46,322 nt of DNA from Sedimentisphaerales bacterium (lineage in GTDB: Bacteria; Planctomycetota; Phycisphaerae; Sedimentisphaerales; Anaerobacaceae), in the NCBI GenBank assembly GCA_016931715.1, contig JAFGEF010000004.1:1-46322 (forward strand), read 5' to 3'. The position numbers and the translations under genes were made by a program. Shown here piece by piece: positions 25,360 through 33,710 of this stretch. Every line of letters begins with the position of its first letter. Position 1 is the stretch's first letter. A model generated the notes under the pieces. It was not told the DNA's origin. It saw only the letters and a program-made list of their open reading frames with translations, and did no database searches.

Positions 25360-26442
25360 ATGGCAAGCCAGATGACGAAGTATGATCGTCGCAGTTTACT
25401 AAAAGGTTTCGGAATTGGTGCAGCGTATATGGCAGTAGGCCGCCATGTATTTGCTCCGAAAGCAGCTTTCGCATCAGCAAGAAGTGCAGCACCCAAGATA
25501 AATGAGTTGTATCAGAAAAAGGCCGGACCGGCTAAAGTAGCAATTCTCAAAGGCAACGACCGGCGCGAAATAGTTCGCGGCGTTCTTGATAAAATCAAGG
25601 ATGATATTATCCAATCCATAGGAAATAAAAAAATCCTTCTCAAGCCGAATTTTGTAGCTACCAATGTTCCGCTTTGTGCCACTCACATTGATGAAACTCG
25701 TGCGATACTTGACTTTCTTAAAGATAACGGATACGACCAGCAGATTACTATCGGTGAATCGCCAGCCGGAGGCGGAGCAATGATGGGATTCCAGAACTAT
25801 GGCTATACCGCGCTGGAAAAAGAATATAATGTTAAGCTTGTTGAACTGGACCAAACTCCGACTGTATATCGTTTCATTATGGGCAGGGAAAATGCAATTC
25901 TTCCTGTTCGTATTATCTCGATGTTTCTGGATCCGGATGTGTATGTTATTTCTGCTGCAAAAATGAAAACCCACGACAGGGCATTAACTACGCTGTCCCT
26001 GAAAAATGTACTTATGGGATCACCGGCAATCATAGGCAGAAACGACAATAGCAAGCAGAAAATGCATCAAACGCAAACTCAAACTCCTGCGTCCATACTT
26101 CACTTTAATCTGTTCCAGTTGGCGACACAGGGAATTTATCCGGATCTTGGAGTTGTTGACGGATTTGAAGCTATGGAAGGCGATGGTCCAATCAATGGCA
26201 CACCCCTTGATGCTAAAATCGCATTTGCAAGTCTGGATCCCCTTGCTCTTGATTGCATTGGAACAAAGATGATGCTCAAGAATTTTGATCCGATGAATAT
26301 CGGGTACTTAAAGGCTCTCGCACAGGCAGGTATGGGGCAGGCGGATTTGTCAAAGATTACAGTGCTTGGAGAATCCCTCGAGAACTGCCAGTATAATTTT
26401 ACGCCCCATGAATTTATGGGACAAGTTTATCAACTTAGTTAG
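25360..26442 (+). CDS. Tat-exported DUF362 protein
   Basis: The 360-residue product has a twin-arginine signal (DRRSLLKGFGIGAAYMAVG) ending near residue 40, followed by one DUF362 domain. Family blocks visible are KKILLKPNFV, IDETRAILDFLKDNGY, ITIGESPAGGG, VYVISAAKMKTHDRALTTLSLKNVLMG and GVVDGFEAMEGDGP with ASLDPLALDCIGTKMM. No 4Fe-4S cysteine cluster is seen. Tat export implies folding, perhaps with a cofactor, before transport. It shares the core domain with the giant protein at 4585 but none of its extra modules. GAAAGGGG before the ATG at 25360 supports the start. A terminator follows, so the cytochrome gene downstream is likely separate. Confidence 0.85.
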   Translation: MASQMTKYDRRSLLKGFGIGAAYMAVGRHVFAPKAAFASARSAAPKINELYQKKAGPAKVAILKGNDRREIVRGVLDKIKDDIIQSIGNKKILLKPNFVATNVPLCATHIDETRAILDFLKDNGYDQQITIGESPAGGGAMMGFQNYGYTALEKEYNVKLVELDQTPTVYRFIMGRENAILPVRIISMFLDPDVYVISAAKMKTHDRALTTLSLKNVLMGSPAIIGRNDNSKQKMHQTQTQTPASILHFNLFQLATQGIYPDLGVVDGFEAMEGDGPINGTPLDAKIAFASLDPLALDCIGTKMMLKNFDPMNIGYLKALAQAGMGQADLSKITVLGESLENCQYNFTPHEFMGQVYQLS

Positions 26443-26488
26443 TCTTAGCCTTAAGCCAGGAATAAAGGATAAGGTGGTAAAAGATTAT

Positions 26489-26513
26489 CCTTAAAACGAC
26501 GATGTTTTTAAGG
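26489..26513 (+). terminator. intrinsic terminator after the DUF362 gene
   Basis: CCTTAAAAC (26489-26497) pairs with GTTTTTAAGG (26504-26513) with one bulged T and a 6-base loop GACGAT. It is followed by the T-rich stretch GATTTTCCCGTCTTTTTC. It lies 47 bp after the stop. An alternative hairpin AAGGATAA/TTATCCTT (26465-26492) overlaps it. Confidence 0.65.
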
Positions 26514-26585
26514 GATTTTCCCGTCTTTTTCTTTATTACTGGTTTTTTTAAACGGATTAGCCTGAAATATTAGTAGGAGCAGTTT

Positions 26586-28028
26586 ATGGCCGAAACCGGC
26601 GGCACGCCTATCAAAGGGGCATTCTTTGGCTTAATAATAATGTTCGGTATTTTTATATTGGGCGCATGGTTCTTTGATCATTTTACAGGGCGAGATTCGA
26701 ATGCGAAAATCGCAGTACGAAGTATTGCTGTTTATACGCCTGCAGTACCTGATTCTCAATGGGGCGATACCAGTCATGGCCTGAAATGTAAATTGAATTT
26801 TGAAACGACTGCTCCAAGTCAGTTTATAGATACTTTTATTTGTGTTCAATACGAAAACATCACAAAAAACGATATTGTGTTTTTGTTTGACCCGAATGAA
26901 ACCCTGAAAGCTGCCTCTGCTGTAAACCGTGATAGATGGAAATTAAAATTAGCCCCAATTGTTAAAATGCCTGATATGAGCGACGACGAATACAGAAAAC
27001 TGTATGAAAGCTCCATTCAAACAATTAAACCGGGACAGATTTTCGAGGGGAAAATCGAGTGCCAAATCGAGAATGTTATAAAAAATAAAGGATTTATGTC
27101 AGGATTTTTTGATGTCACTTATGTTCTCGAAATCGACGAAAACAAAATTTCACAATTTCAATCGAGTACAGACCAAACCCTCTGGACGGGAAAAATCAAA
27201 GCCGGAGACTGTCAAATTTTCCTGACAATGCCTCATGCCGGAGGCTGCAATGATTGTCATGGAGACGCAGATTATCATCATGGTGTTTTACAGGATTGCA
27301 GGTTTTGTCACGCAGAGGGTACTGCCATATTGCATAAAACTTGTATCAGGTGCCATAAACGTGATGATCAAAAAATATATGGACGCAGACGCGTACTCGG
27401 CCCTGAGGGAGATTTCGACAGACTATCGAGGCATTTATCTGGTTTTATTAAAGATAGAAATTGCCTTGTATGTCATGACATGACAAGGCATGGCTGCGGC
27501 TCAGTAATTCTGGCTGATCCAAATTCACCGGGCAAAATCTGTGAAGGCAGAGATACCGAATTTTGCTTATCATGCCATAACAGTAATCCTCCGGAAAGCG
27601 TAAAATTTCCGAAAGTTCCGGCGGCTAAAAAATTTTACAATACATTTATGCTGCCTGATTACAACACAGATGAGAATGAACCATCGACAGAGGAACCGGA
27701 TACAAGCGGTTATCCGGCGCTTGAAATAGAGCCATCTGCAACAGATTCGAGCTCAGACTCTGATTCTTACGGTTATCCGGCGCTTGAGATAGAGCCTCTG
27801 GAAACTGCACCAGCGGGTAGTGCGGCATCGAATAAAACTGAGAATAATTCAGGCTTAAAGGTACATTCGCAAAAAAAAGGAGTATCAATCTACGATAAAT
27901 CTGATTACCTTAACTCTGATTTATATAAGAAAAACGTGGAATGTACAGATTGTCATAAATCTCATGGCTCGACGCGTCCGTCTCTCCTGAAAAATTTGCA
28001 TGGCCCGGACGATGAACCGCGAATATAA
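26586..28028 (+). CDS. membrane-anchored hexahaem c-type cytochrome
   Basis: A 480-residue protein with one N-terminal membrane anchor (about 10-31) and a soluble beta-rich region (about 40-215). Six CXXCH haem sites follow: CNDCH near residue 221, CRFCH near 238, CIRCH near 253, CLVCH near 292, CLSCH near 327 and CTDCH near 453. Between the fifth and sixth lies an acidic, Ser/Pro-rich linker in which GYPALEIEP occurs twice, 21 residues apart (375, 396). Such proteins shuttle electrons across the periplasm; partner and direction are unknown. The thymidylate kinase gene follows after 9 bp, so the cytochrome may share a transcript with tmk-holB-ricT-metG. Confidence 0.87.
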   Translation: MAETGGTPIKGAFFGLIIMFGIFILGAWFFDHFTGRDSNAKIAVRSIAVYTPAVPDSQWGDTSHGLKCKLNFETTAPSQFIDTFICVQYENITKNDIVFLFDPNETLKAASAVNRDRWKLKLAPIVKMPDMSDDEYRKLYESSIQTIKPGQIFEGKIECQIENVIKNKGFMSGFFDVTYVLEIDENKISQFQSSTDQTLWTGKIKAGDCQIFLTMPHAGGCNDCHGDADYHHGVLQDCRFCHAEGTAILHKTCIRCHKRDDQKIYGRRRVLGPEGDFDRLSRHLSGFIKDRNCLVCHDMTRHGCGSVILADPNSPGKICEGRDTEFCLSCHNSNPPESVKFPKVPAAKKFYNTFMLPDYNTDENEPSTEEPDTSGYPALEIEPSATDSSSDSDSYGYPALEIEPLETAPAGSAASNKTENNSGLKVHSQKKGVSIYDKSDYLNSDLYKKNVECTDCHKSHGSTRPSLLKNLHGPDDEPRI

Positions 28029-28037
28029 GAGAAATCG

Positions 28038-28664
28038 ATGAAAAAGAAACTGGAAGGTAAATTTATTGTTATTGACGGTCCTGACGGCTGCGGGAAAAGC
28101 ACCCAGGCCGAGCTTCTGATGCAATGGTTAAGCAATCAGAAAATTCCGGCTTCAAGATTCCGTGACCCGGGCGGCACAGCTATCGGAGAAAAAATAAGGG
28201 AAATTCTTCTCAATCCCGAGCATCTTTCAATGAGTACGGAAACTGAAGTGCTTCTTTATATGTCCGCGAGGATTCAGTTATGGCAAGAAAAGATATTGCC
28301 GGCTCTGCATGAAAAAAAGTGCGTAGTTCTCGACCGGTGGCTTTCAAGCACTTATGCCTATCAGGGCTGGGCGGGCGGCTTCGGAGTGGAAAAAGTCATA
28401 AGGCTTGCCGAAGATTGTCTCGATAGGATTTGGCCGGATTTGACTTTTATTCTTGATGTGGATATTAAAACCGCCTCCGGAAGATTGAACAGGCAATTGG
28501 ACAGGATGGAGGCAAAAGGGGATATTTATCATAATAAAGTTCGTGCCGGTTTTTTGAAATTTGCCGATGAGCATGAAAATGTTTTCGTTATTGATGCCGC
28601 TGAAGAGGTTGAAAAAGTACACGAAAAAATATTGCAGATTATCAGGGAAGTGAGTTTTTCGTAA
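28038..28664 (+). CDS. tmk: thymidylate kinase
   Basis: The 208-residue enzyme phosphorylates dTMP to dTDP. It has the P-loop GPDGCGKST near residue 12, the DRW-L-SST-YAYQG segment (normally DR(Y/F)..S..AYQG) and F.L-D-V family features such as LTFILDVDIKTASGRL. The early motif FRDPGGTAIGEKIREIL matches the conserved FTREPGGT block with D for E. The stop codon overlaps the holB start by one base (TAATG). The order tmk-holB-ricT-metG mirrors the arrangement seen in Bacillus and many other bacteria. Confidence 0.95.
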   Translation: MKKKLEGKFIVIDGPDGCGKSTQAELLMQWLSNQKIPASRFRDPGGTAIGEKIREILLNPEHLSMSTETEVLLYMSARIQLWQEKILPALHEKKCVVLDRWLSSTYAYQGWAGGFGVEKVIRLAEDCLDRIWPDLTFILDVDIKTASGRLNRQLDRMEAKGDIYHNKVRAGFLKFADEHENVFVIDAAEEVEKVHEKILQIIREVSFS

Positions 28665-29776
28665 TGTCTTTTAAGGAAATATTCTGTCAGGATAGTGCAA
28701 TTGACATTTTGCAGAGGGCGTATAGTTCGGGCAGGGCGTCTCATGCCTATATTTTCGCCGGACCCGAAGGAGTTGGTAAGTTCCAGACTGCATCTCTGTG
28801 GGCAAAGCTTCTTTTATGCCATAATCCGATAATAGAAAATGGCTCTGCCCAAAGCTGCGATTCATGCCGGTCATGTAAGCTTTTCGATGCCGGCACGCAT
28901 CCTGATTTTATTCATGTCTATAAAGAGCTGCGTGAATTCACTGAAGACGGCAAAGGGAAAGCTCCGCCTGTCGAGATGCCGGTAGATGTTATCCGCGAGA
29001 TGCTGAATGCCAAAGTTTCAAATCGCCCGAGTCTTTCATCGCGAAAGGTTTTTATCGTTAGTGAAACTGAAAAAATGAACGCATCTTCGCAGAACTGTAT
29101 GCTGAAAGTTTTGGAAGAACCTCCTGTATATTGCTGTATCATATTGCTTTGCACTCGCCTGGAAAAACTCCTTCCGACTACTAAATCAAGGTCGCATATC
29201 ATTCGTTTTGGACCTATACAGGAAAACAGGATTTTTGAGAAGCTGAGTGAAAAGGGGCTTGACGCGAATATATCGAAATATTTCGCTCGTCTTGCTCAGG
29301 GCAGCCTGGGGCAGGCCTGCAATTGGGCTGAGCTTGAGATGAATGGAGCGAATATCTATGAAAGCAAGCAGAATCTGATAAATTCTCTGGCTCAATATAC
29401 ATATCCCGATGCAATTGAACTTGCGGATGTTATTTTAAGCCGGAAAGCGAAAATAACGGCTCTCTGGAGCGATCTTGATGAAAAGACAAGTAAAACCGAC
29501 ATCAGCCGCAGGGTGGATAAATTATTTATTCAGATTATTATAGCAGCTTTGTACGATGCTATGAGACTGAATATTATCCCTGAATTGGAAGCTATAAATT
29601 TTGATCAGTTAAAGCAGATAGAAAAATTTGCAAGCCGGTTTGATGCTGAGATAGCGGCGGAAAAAATTGCCGATTGTTTCACAATGCTGCAATGGTTCGA
29701 GTCCAATGTCAATGAAAGGCTTATTTTTGAACATTTATTGTTATCTCTGGCGGATTGTGATACAATAAAAATTTAA
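28664..29776 (+). CDS. holB: DNA polymerase III delta-prime subunit
   Basis: A 370-residue AAA+ clamp-loader subunit. It has the degenerate Walker A GPEGVGKF, the four-cysteine zinc module CDSCRSCKLF with an upstream Cys, SETEKMNASSQNCMLKVLEEPP (Walker B/sensor region) and TKSRSHIIRF in place of the SRC motif. This pattern is typical of delta-prime, which does not hydrolyse ATP itself. It starts one base inside the tmk stop codon, and the gene product would load the beta clamp with tau and delta. The final Cys of the SRC motif is Ser here. Confidence 0.92.
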   Translation: MSFKEIFCQDSAIDILQRAYSSGRASHAYIFAGPEGVGKFQTASLWAKLLLCHNPIIENGSAQSCDSCRSCKLFDAGTHPDFIHVYKELREFTEDGKGKAPPVEMPVDVIREMLNAKVSNRPSLSSRKVFIVSETEKMNASSQNCMLKVLEEPPVYCCIILLCTRLEKLLPTTKSRSHIIRFGPIQENRIFEKLSEKGLDANISKYFARLAQGSLGQACNWAELEMNGANIYESKQNLINSLAQYTYPDAIELADVILSRKAKITALWSDLDEKTSKTDISRRVDKLFIQIIIAALYDAMRLNIIPELEAINFDQLKQIEKFASRFDAEIAAEKIADCFTMLQWFESNVNERLIFEHLLLSLADCDTIKI

Positions 29777-29782
29777 TTGTTT

Positions 29783-29827
29783 AAGAGTTTTGCAAAGAAT
29801 GCCTTTTCTCATTTTTGCAAAAGTTCA
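29783..29827. repeat. dispersed repeat in the holB-ricT gap (14-mer plus 29-bp copy 2)
   Basis: AAGAGTTTTGCAAA (29783-29796) is immediately followed by the exact reverse complement of the 29 bp at 11650-11678 (here 29799-29827). Together they form an imperfect inverted structure about TTTTGCAAA cores. It lies inside the tmk-holB-ricT-metG series, between holB and ricT. Confidence 0.75.
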
Positions 29828-29866
29828 TTTTTTAAACTTGAAGATAATTTATATCCGGGTTTTTGA

Positions 29867-30871
29867 ATGCAGAAATCTCCAGAAAATAAGCCTCGACAGG
29901 CTAAAATTAAAAAATACATGATGGTTCGGTATGGGCGTATGAACGCTCTTGGTTTTTTTGAGCATAACGAAAATGAAATTCCCAAGGTTAATACCCGTGT
30001 CATAGTTAAAACTGACAGGGGACTTGAATTGGGGTATATAGTCGGTCAGCTCAATTCATACAAAGGCGGCCAGTTCAAGCTCAGGGAAGAGCAGGTAAGG
30101 GAATATTTCGAGAACAGCGAAATCGATTTTTGCCCGGCACAAGCCGGCAAATTTATACGGTATGCAACGACCGCAGACATCAGTGAAGAACGACACCTGC
30201 AGAAAATCTCGAAAGAAGAAATTGTTTTTTGCAGAAAAATCGTAAAGGAAATGAACATGCCGATGAAAATCGTCGATGCCGAACATTTATTCGGAGGCGA
30301 AAGAATCGTTTTTTACTTCATGTCTGACGGAAGGGTCGATTTTCGGGACCTGGTAAAAAGAATCGCGCAGGAATATCAAACAAGAATAGAAATGCGTCAA
30401 ATCGGCTCGCGAGACGAAGCCAAGCTGCTCGGTGACCTCGAAAGCTGCGGCCAGCAGTGCTGCTGCCAGAGATTTCTGAAACTGCTCAAACCGGTCAATA
30501 TGAGAATGGCAAAAATGCAGAAAGCAACACTTGACCCGGCAAAAATATCAGGTTTTTGCGGCAGGTTAAAATGCTGCTTAAGGTACGAAGACGAGACTTA
30601 CACAGACCTTAAGCGGAGACTGCCCAAAAAGAATTCAATGTTGCAGACCGCCAAAGGAATGGCCAGGGTAATCGATACCCAGATTTTAACCCAGCTTGTG
30701 GTAGTTGAATATGAAAATGGCGATAAAGAAGCCCTGAAAGTGGACGAGCTTAATATTGCCAGGGGCGCTTCACCTAAAAAGAACGAAATACAGGAAACTA
30801 ACGAAGAAGAGCTTAATGAAAATGACGAAATAAACGAAAATGAGGATGACCTGGAAAATCAGGATCAATAA
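29867..30871 (+). CDS. ricT: PSP1/RicT (YaaT) family protein
   Basis: The 334-residue product has the PSP1 core (about 20-270): VNTRVIVKTDRGLELGYIVG, IVDAEHLFGGERIVFYFMSDGRVDFRDLV and IEMRQIGSRDEAKLLG. The cysteine-rich blocks CGQQCCCQRFL and KISGFCGRLKCCLRYE follow. In Bacillus RicT forms a complex with RicA and RicF that carries iron-sulfur clusters and adjusts RNA processing; in other phyla the role is unknown. The tail (about 295-334) is very acidic. Its place next to holB and metG is the usual one. The start has only a weak ribosome-binding site; a later Met near residue 13 is an alternative. Confidence 0.9.
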   Translation: MQKSPENKPRQAKIKKYMMVRYGRMNALGFFEHNENEIPKVNTRVIVKTDRGLELGYIVGQLNSYKGGQFKLREEQVREYFENSEIDFCPAQAGKFIRYATTADISEERHLQKISKEEIVFCRKIVKEMNMPMKIVDAEHLFGGERIVFYFMSDGRVDFRDLVKRIAQEYQTRIEMRQIGSRDEAKLLGDLESCGQQCCCQRFLKLLKPVNMRMAKMQKATLDPAKISGFCGRLKCCLRYEDETYTDLKRRLPKKNSMLQTAKGMARVIDTQILTQLVVVEYENGDKEALKVDELNIARGASPKKNEIQETNEEELNENDEINENEDDLENQDQ

Positions 30872-30886
30872 ATATAGAGAAGAAAT

Positions 30887-32920
30887 ATGTCACGAAAGAT
30901 AATTGTAACATCAGCCTTGCCTTATGCCAACGGGCCGATTCATATAGGACACCTTGTAGAATATCTCCAGACGGATATCTGGGTGCGTTTTCAGAAATTA
31001 TGCGGCAATGAGTGCCTTTATTTTTGTGCAGATGATACCCACGGCACGCCGATTATGATAAGCGCACGGAAAGCCGGAATAAGCCCGGAAGAGATGATAA
31101 ACGGCGTGCGTAAAGAGCATAAAGAGGACTTCGACGGATTTCATATACAGTTCGATAATTACTATACGACACACAGCCCTGAAAATAAGCAGTTCAGCGA
31201 GCTGATTTTCAAACGTCTGAATGAAAAAGGCTCGATAGTTAAGCGTGACGTGGAACAGGCATATTGTGAAAATTGCAAAATGCCTCTGCCCGACAGGTTT
31301 GTTCGCGGCGTATGTCCCAAATGCAAGGCAGAACATCAATACGGTGACTCGTGTGAAGTGTGCGGCACGACATACCGACCGTCTGACCTGATAAATCCGT
31401 ATTGCGCCACGTGCAATACGCCGCCGGTGATGAAAACTTCGCAGCATTATTTCTTCAGGCTCGCTGACTACGAACAGCCTTTGAGAGACCTAATGGCGGG
31501 AGGATACACGCAGCAGTCGGTGGCGAACAAGCTCGATGAGAGGTTCAGTGCAGGTTTAAAAGACTGGGACATCTCGCGTGACGGGCCGTACTTCGGTTTC
31601 AAAATACCCGGCGAAGAGGACAAATATTTCTACGTCTGGCTCGATGCCCCGATTGGATATATGGCATCCGCCAAAAATTACTGCGACAGGAACAATCTTG
31701 ACTTCGACGCCTTGTGGCCCGGTACAAATTCAGGCAGGGGCGGCGAAGGCCGGTACGAGCTGTATCATTTCATCGGCAAGGACATTATGTATTTCCATGC
31801 CCTGTTCTGGCCTGCAATGCTGCTGGCTTCCGGAATAAAGACCGCCGACAGGCTCTTCGTGCATGGCTTCCTCACAGTCAACGGCGAAAAAATGAGCAAG
31901 TCACGAGGGACTTTTATTAAGGCAAGTACCTATCTGAAGCATCTTAATCCGGAATATCTCAGGTACTACTACGCAGGCAAATTGAGTGATACCATAGATG
32001 ACATAGATTTGAAAGTCGATGATTTTATAAATAAAATCAATTCGGAAATAGTGGGCAAGTTCGCAAACCTCGCTTCACGCTCTGTTCCGATGCTTACGAA
32101 GAATCTTGATTCATGGCTCGGCAGGCTGGACAATGAAGGTCACGAGCTTATTAAAAAACTTGTTACGATGGCAGACCAGATAGTCAGTGATTATGAAAAA
32201 TTAAAATACGCTTCGGCAGTAAGGATGATTACTTCTCTTGCCGACGAAGCCAACCGATACGTCGAGCAAAAGCAGCCCTGGGCTACGATAAAAACCGACC
32301 CGGAAATGACACGAACGAACCTGACCGCGATAGTAAACGCGATGAGGATTCTTACGATTTATCTTAAACCGATTCTGCCGAAATTCGCGGAGAATGTCGA
32401 AAAATTATTGAATATAGAACCGTTACGCCTTGCTGATTTGGAATATACACTCGAAAACCGAAAGATAGAGAATTTCGAGCGTCTGGCGGAACGAATTGAT
32501 GAAAAACAGGTGATTGCAATGATAGAAGAATCAAAAGCCGTGACTCCTGACTCTGGTCAAGTGTCACAAGCGACGAGTATCGAACCGATAAAGCCCGAAT
32601 GTACGATTGAGGATTTTGCGAAGATTGACCTTCGTGTAGCAAAGGTCAAAACAGCCGAAAGAGTCGAAGGCGCAGATAAACTGCTCAAGCTGGTTCTGGA
32701 TGTAGGGGGGATTGAGAAAAATGTCCTTGCCGGTATAGCACAGGCGTACAAGCCGGAAGATTTGGTTGGCAAAATCGTTGTTTTATTGGCGAATTTGAAG
32801 CCGCGAAAGATGAAGTTCGGCCTGTCCGAAGGAATGATTTTAGCCTCCGGCCCCGGCGGAAAAGATGTCTTCATGCTAACATCCGACCCAGGCGCAACCC
32901 CCGGCGAAACAATTCATTAA
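30887..32920 (+). CDS. metG: methionine-tRNA ligase
   Basis: A 677-residue class I synthetase. It has the HIGH motif in PYANGPIHIGH near residue 13-23, a zinc module of eight cysteines (CENCKMPLPDRF, CPKC, CEVC, CATC; about 125-185), a KMSKS loop near 334-338, a helical anticodon domain (about 400-540) and a C-terminal EMAP/Trbp111 tRNA-binding domain (about 570-677, DLRVAKVKTAERVEGADKLL). This build is the dimeric E. coli-like form. It begins 15 bases after ricT and closes the run. A palindrome of the CGCGGGCA family immediately follows the stop. Confidence 0.96.
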   Translation: MSRKIIVTSALPYANGPIHIGHLVEYLQTDIWVRFQKLCGNECLYFCADDTHGTPIMISARKAGISPEEMINGVRKEHKEDFDGFHIQFDNYYTTHSPENKQFSELIFKRLNEKGSIVKRDVEQAYCENCKMPLPDRFVRGVCPKCKAEHQYGDSCEVCGTTYRPSDLINPYCATCNTPPVMKTSQHYFFRLADYEQPLRDLMAGGYTQQSVANKLDERFSAGLKDWDISRDGPYFGFKIPGEEDKYFYVWLDAPIGYMASAKNYCDRNNLDFDALWPGTNSGRGGEGRYELYHFIGKDIMYFHALFWPAMLLASGIKTADRLFVHGFLTVNGEKMSKSRGTFIKASTYLKHLNPEYLRYYYAGKLSDTIDDIDLKVDDFINKINSEIVGKFANLASRSVPMLTKNLDSWLGRLDNEGHELIKKLVTMADQIVSDYEKLKYASAVRMITSLADEANRYVEQKQPWATIKTDPEMTRTNLTAIVNAMRILTIYLKPILPKFAENVEKLLNIEPLRLADLEYTLENRKIENFERLAERIDEKQVIAMIEESKAVTPDSGQVSQATSIEPIKPECTIEDFAKIDLRVAKVKTAERVEGADKLLKLVLDVGGIEKNVLAGIAQAYKPEDLVGKIVVLLANLKPRKMKFGLSEGMILASGPGGKDVFMLTSDPGATPGETIH

Positions 32921-32926
32921 ACGTGT

Positions 32927-32945
32927 CGCGGGCATCCTGCCCGCG
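32927..32945. repeat. CGCGGGCA/TGCCCGCG palindrome, copy 2
   Basis: An 8-bp perfect stem (CGCGGGCA, loop TCC, TGCCCGCG) preceded by GTGT lies seven bases after the metG stop. It belongs to the same family as the stems at 4716-4734 and 39451-39469. Between convergent metG and the restriction gene it could also serve as a bidirectional terminator, though no T-run follows. The rest of 32946-33052 shows no gene. Confidence 0.7.
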
Positions 32946-33052
32946 CTAAGAACTTGAGCATGGTCAAATGTGTTAAAATGAAAAATGCAAAGTTGACGAA
33001 ACTCGACAACGCCGGATCTTTTAATGATTATTAATTTCCGGAAACATTATTT

Positions 33053-33685
33053 TTAGTTTTTGCTTAATCGTTTTATTTCCTTCTGGATTTCAGGGATGAT
33101 TTGAGGATTGTGTATGATTTTGTTCTTTCCTTCGGCTATCGAAATTATGTAAAAAACTTTTCCTCCATATTTTTTCGTGAATTTCTCATGTGTACCTTTT
33201 TGGAATTCAAGCTCATTTATTATTTGTGTAATATAAGCGAAACCAGCAGGTTTAATTTGCAGGCCGACGTAGCTTCCTTTGACATCTATATAGAAATCAA
33301 CGTTATATCCTCTATCCCATTCATCAGGTGCAGGGAGTATTTTCACTCCTAATTCTTTTTCGAGACGGCCATAAATAGTTTGGATTTCAGATTTGTAACC
33401 ATCGAAAGTTCTCGAAATAACAAGATTAATTAAAAAATCAATACAATCCTGTTCTGTAATGCTTTCTATTTCAGCCTGGCAAATTTCCGTTATTTTTATA
33501 AACAGTGTCCTGCCTAGTTGTTCTAAATGTTCCCGATCATATACGTTTGAATAATAATATTGCTCCCATTCTTCTACCGTTTTCGGAGCACATTTTCTTA
33601 TATGCTCAGCGACAGGGCCAACTTTATTCTTGCGTGTAAGTCCCCATCGCATATTCGCGCCATTTAGTATCCATTCTTTTGGCAT
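33053..33685 (-). CDS. MjaI-type restriction endonuclease (likely CTAG)
   Basis: The 210-residue product resembles the MjaI restriction endonuclease family. It starts with MPKEWILNGANMRWGLTRKNKVGPVAEHIR, and near residues 117-145 it has a PD-(D/E)xK-like centre: DEWDRGYNVDFYIDV followed by GLQIKPAGF, where the Asp and Q-x-K would bind magnesium. The family cuts at CTAG. It lies 25 bp downstream of a DNA methyltransferase on the same strand, the expected type II arrangement. The ATG at 33685 is preferred to a GTG three codons upstream because AAGGA sits 10 bases before it. CTAG specificity is inferred from the family. Confidence 0.8.
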   Translation of the reverse strand: MPKEWILNGANMRWGLTRKNKVGPVAEHIRKCAPKTVEEWEQYYYSNVYDREHLEQLGRTLFIKITEICQAEIESITEQDCIDFLINLVISRTFDGYKSEIQTIYGRLEKELGVKILPAPDEWDRGYNVDFYIDVKGSYVGLQIKPAGFAYITQIINELEFQKGTHEKFTKKYGGKVFYIISIAEGKNKIIHNPQIIPEIQKEIKRLSKN

Positions 33686-33710
33686 TTTGAACACATCCTT
33701 AAAGACTCAT

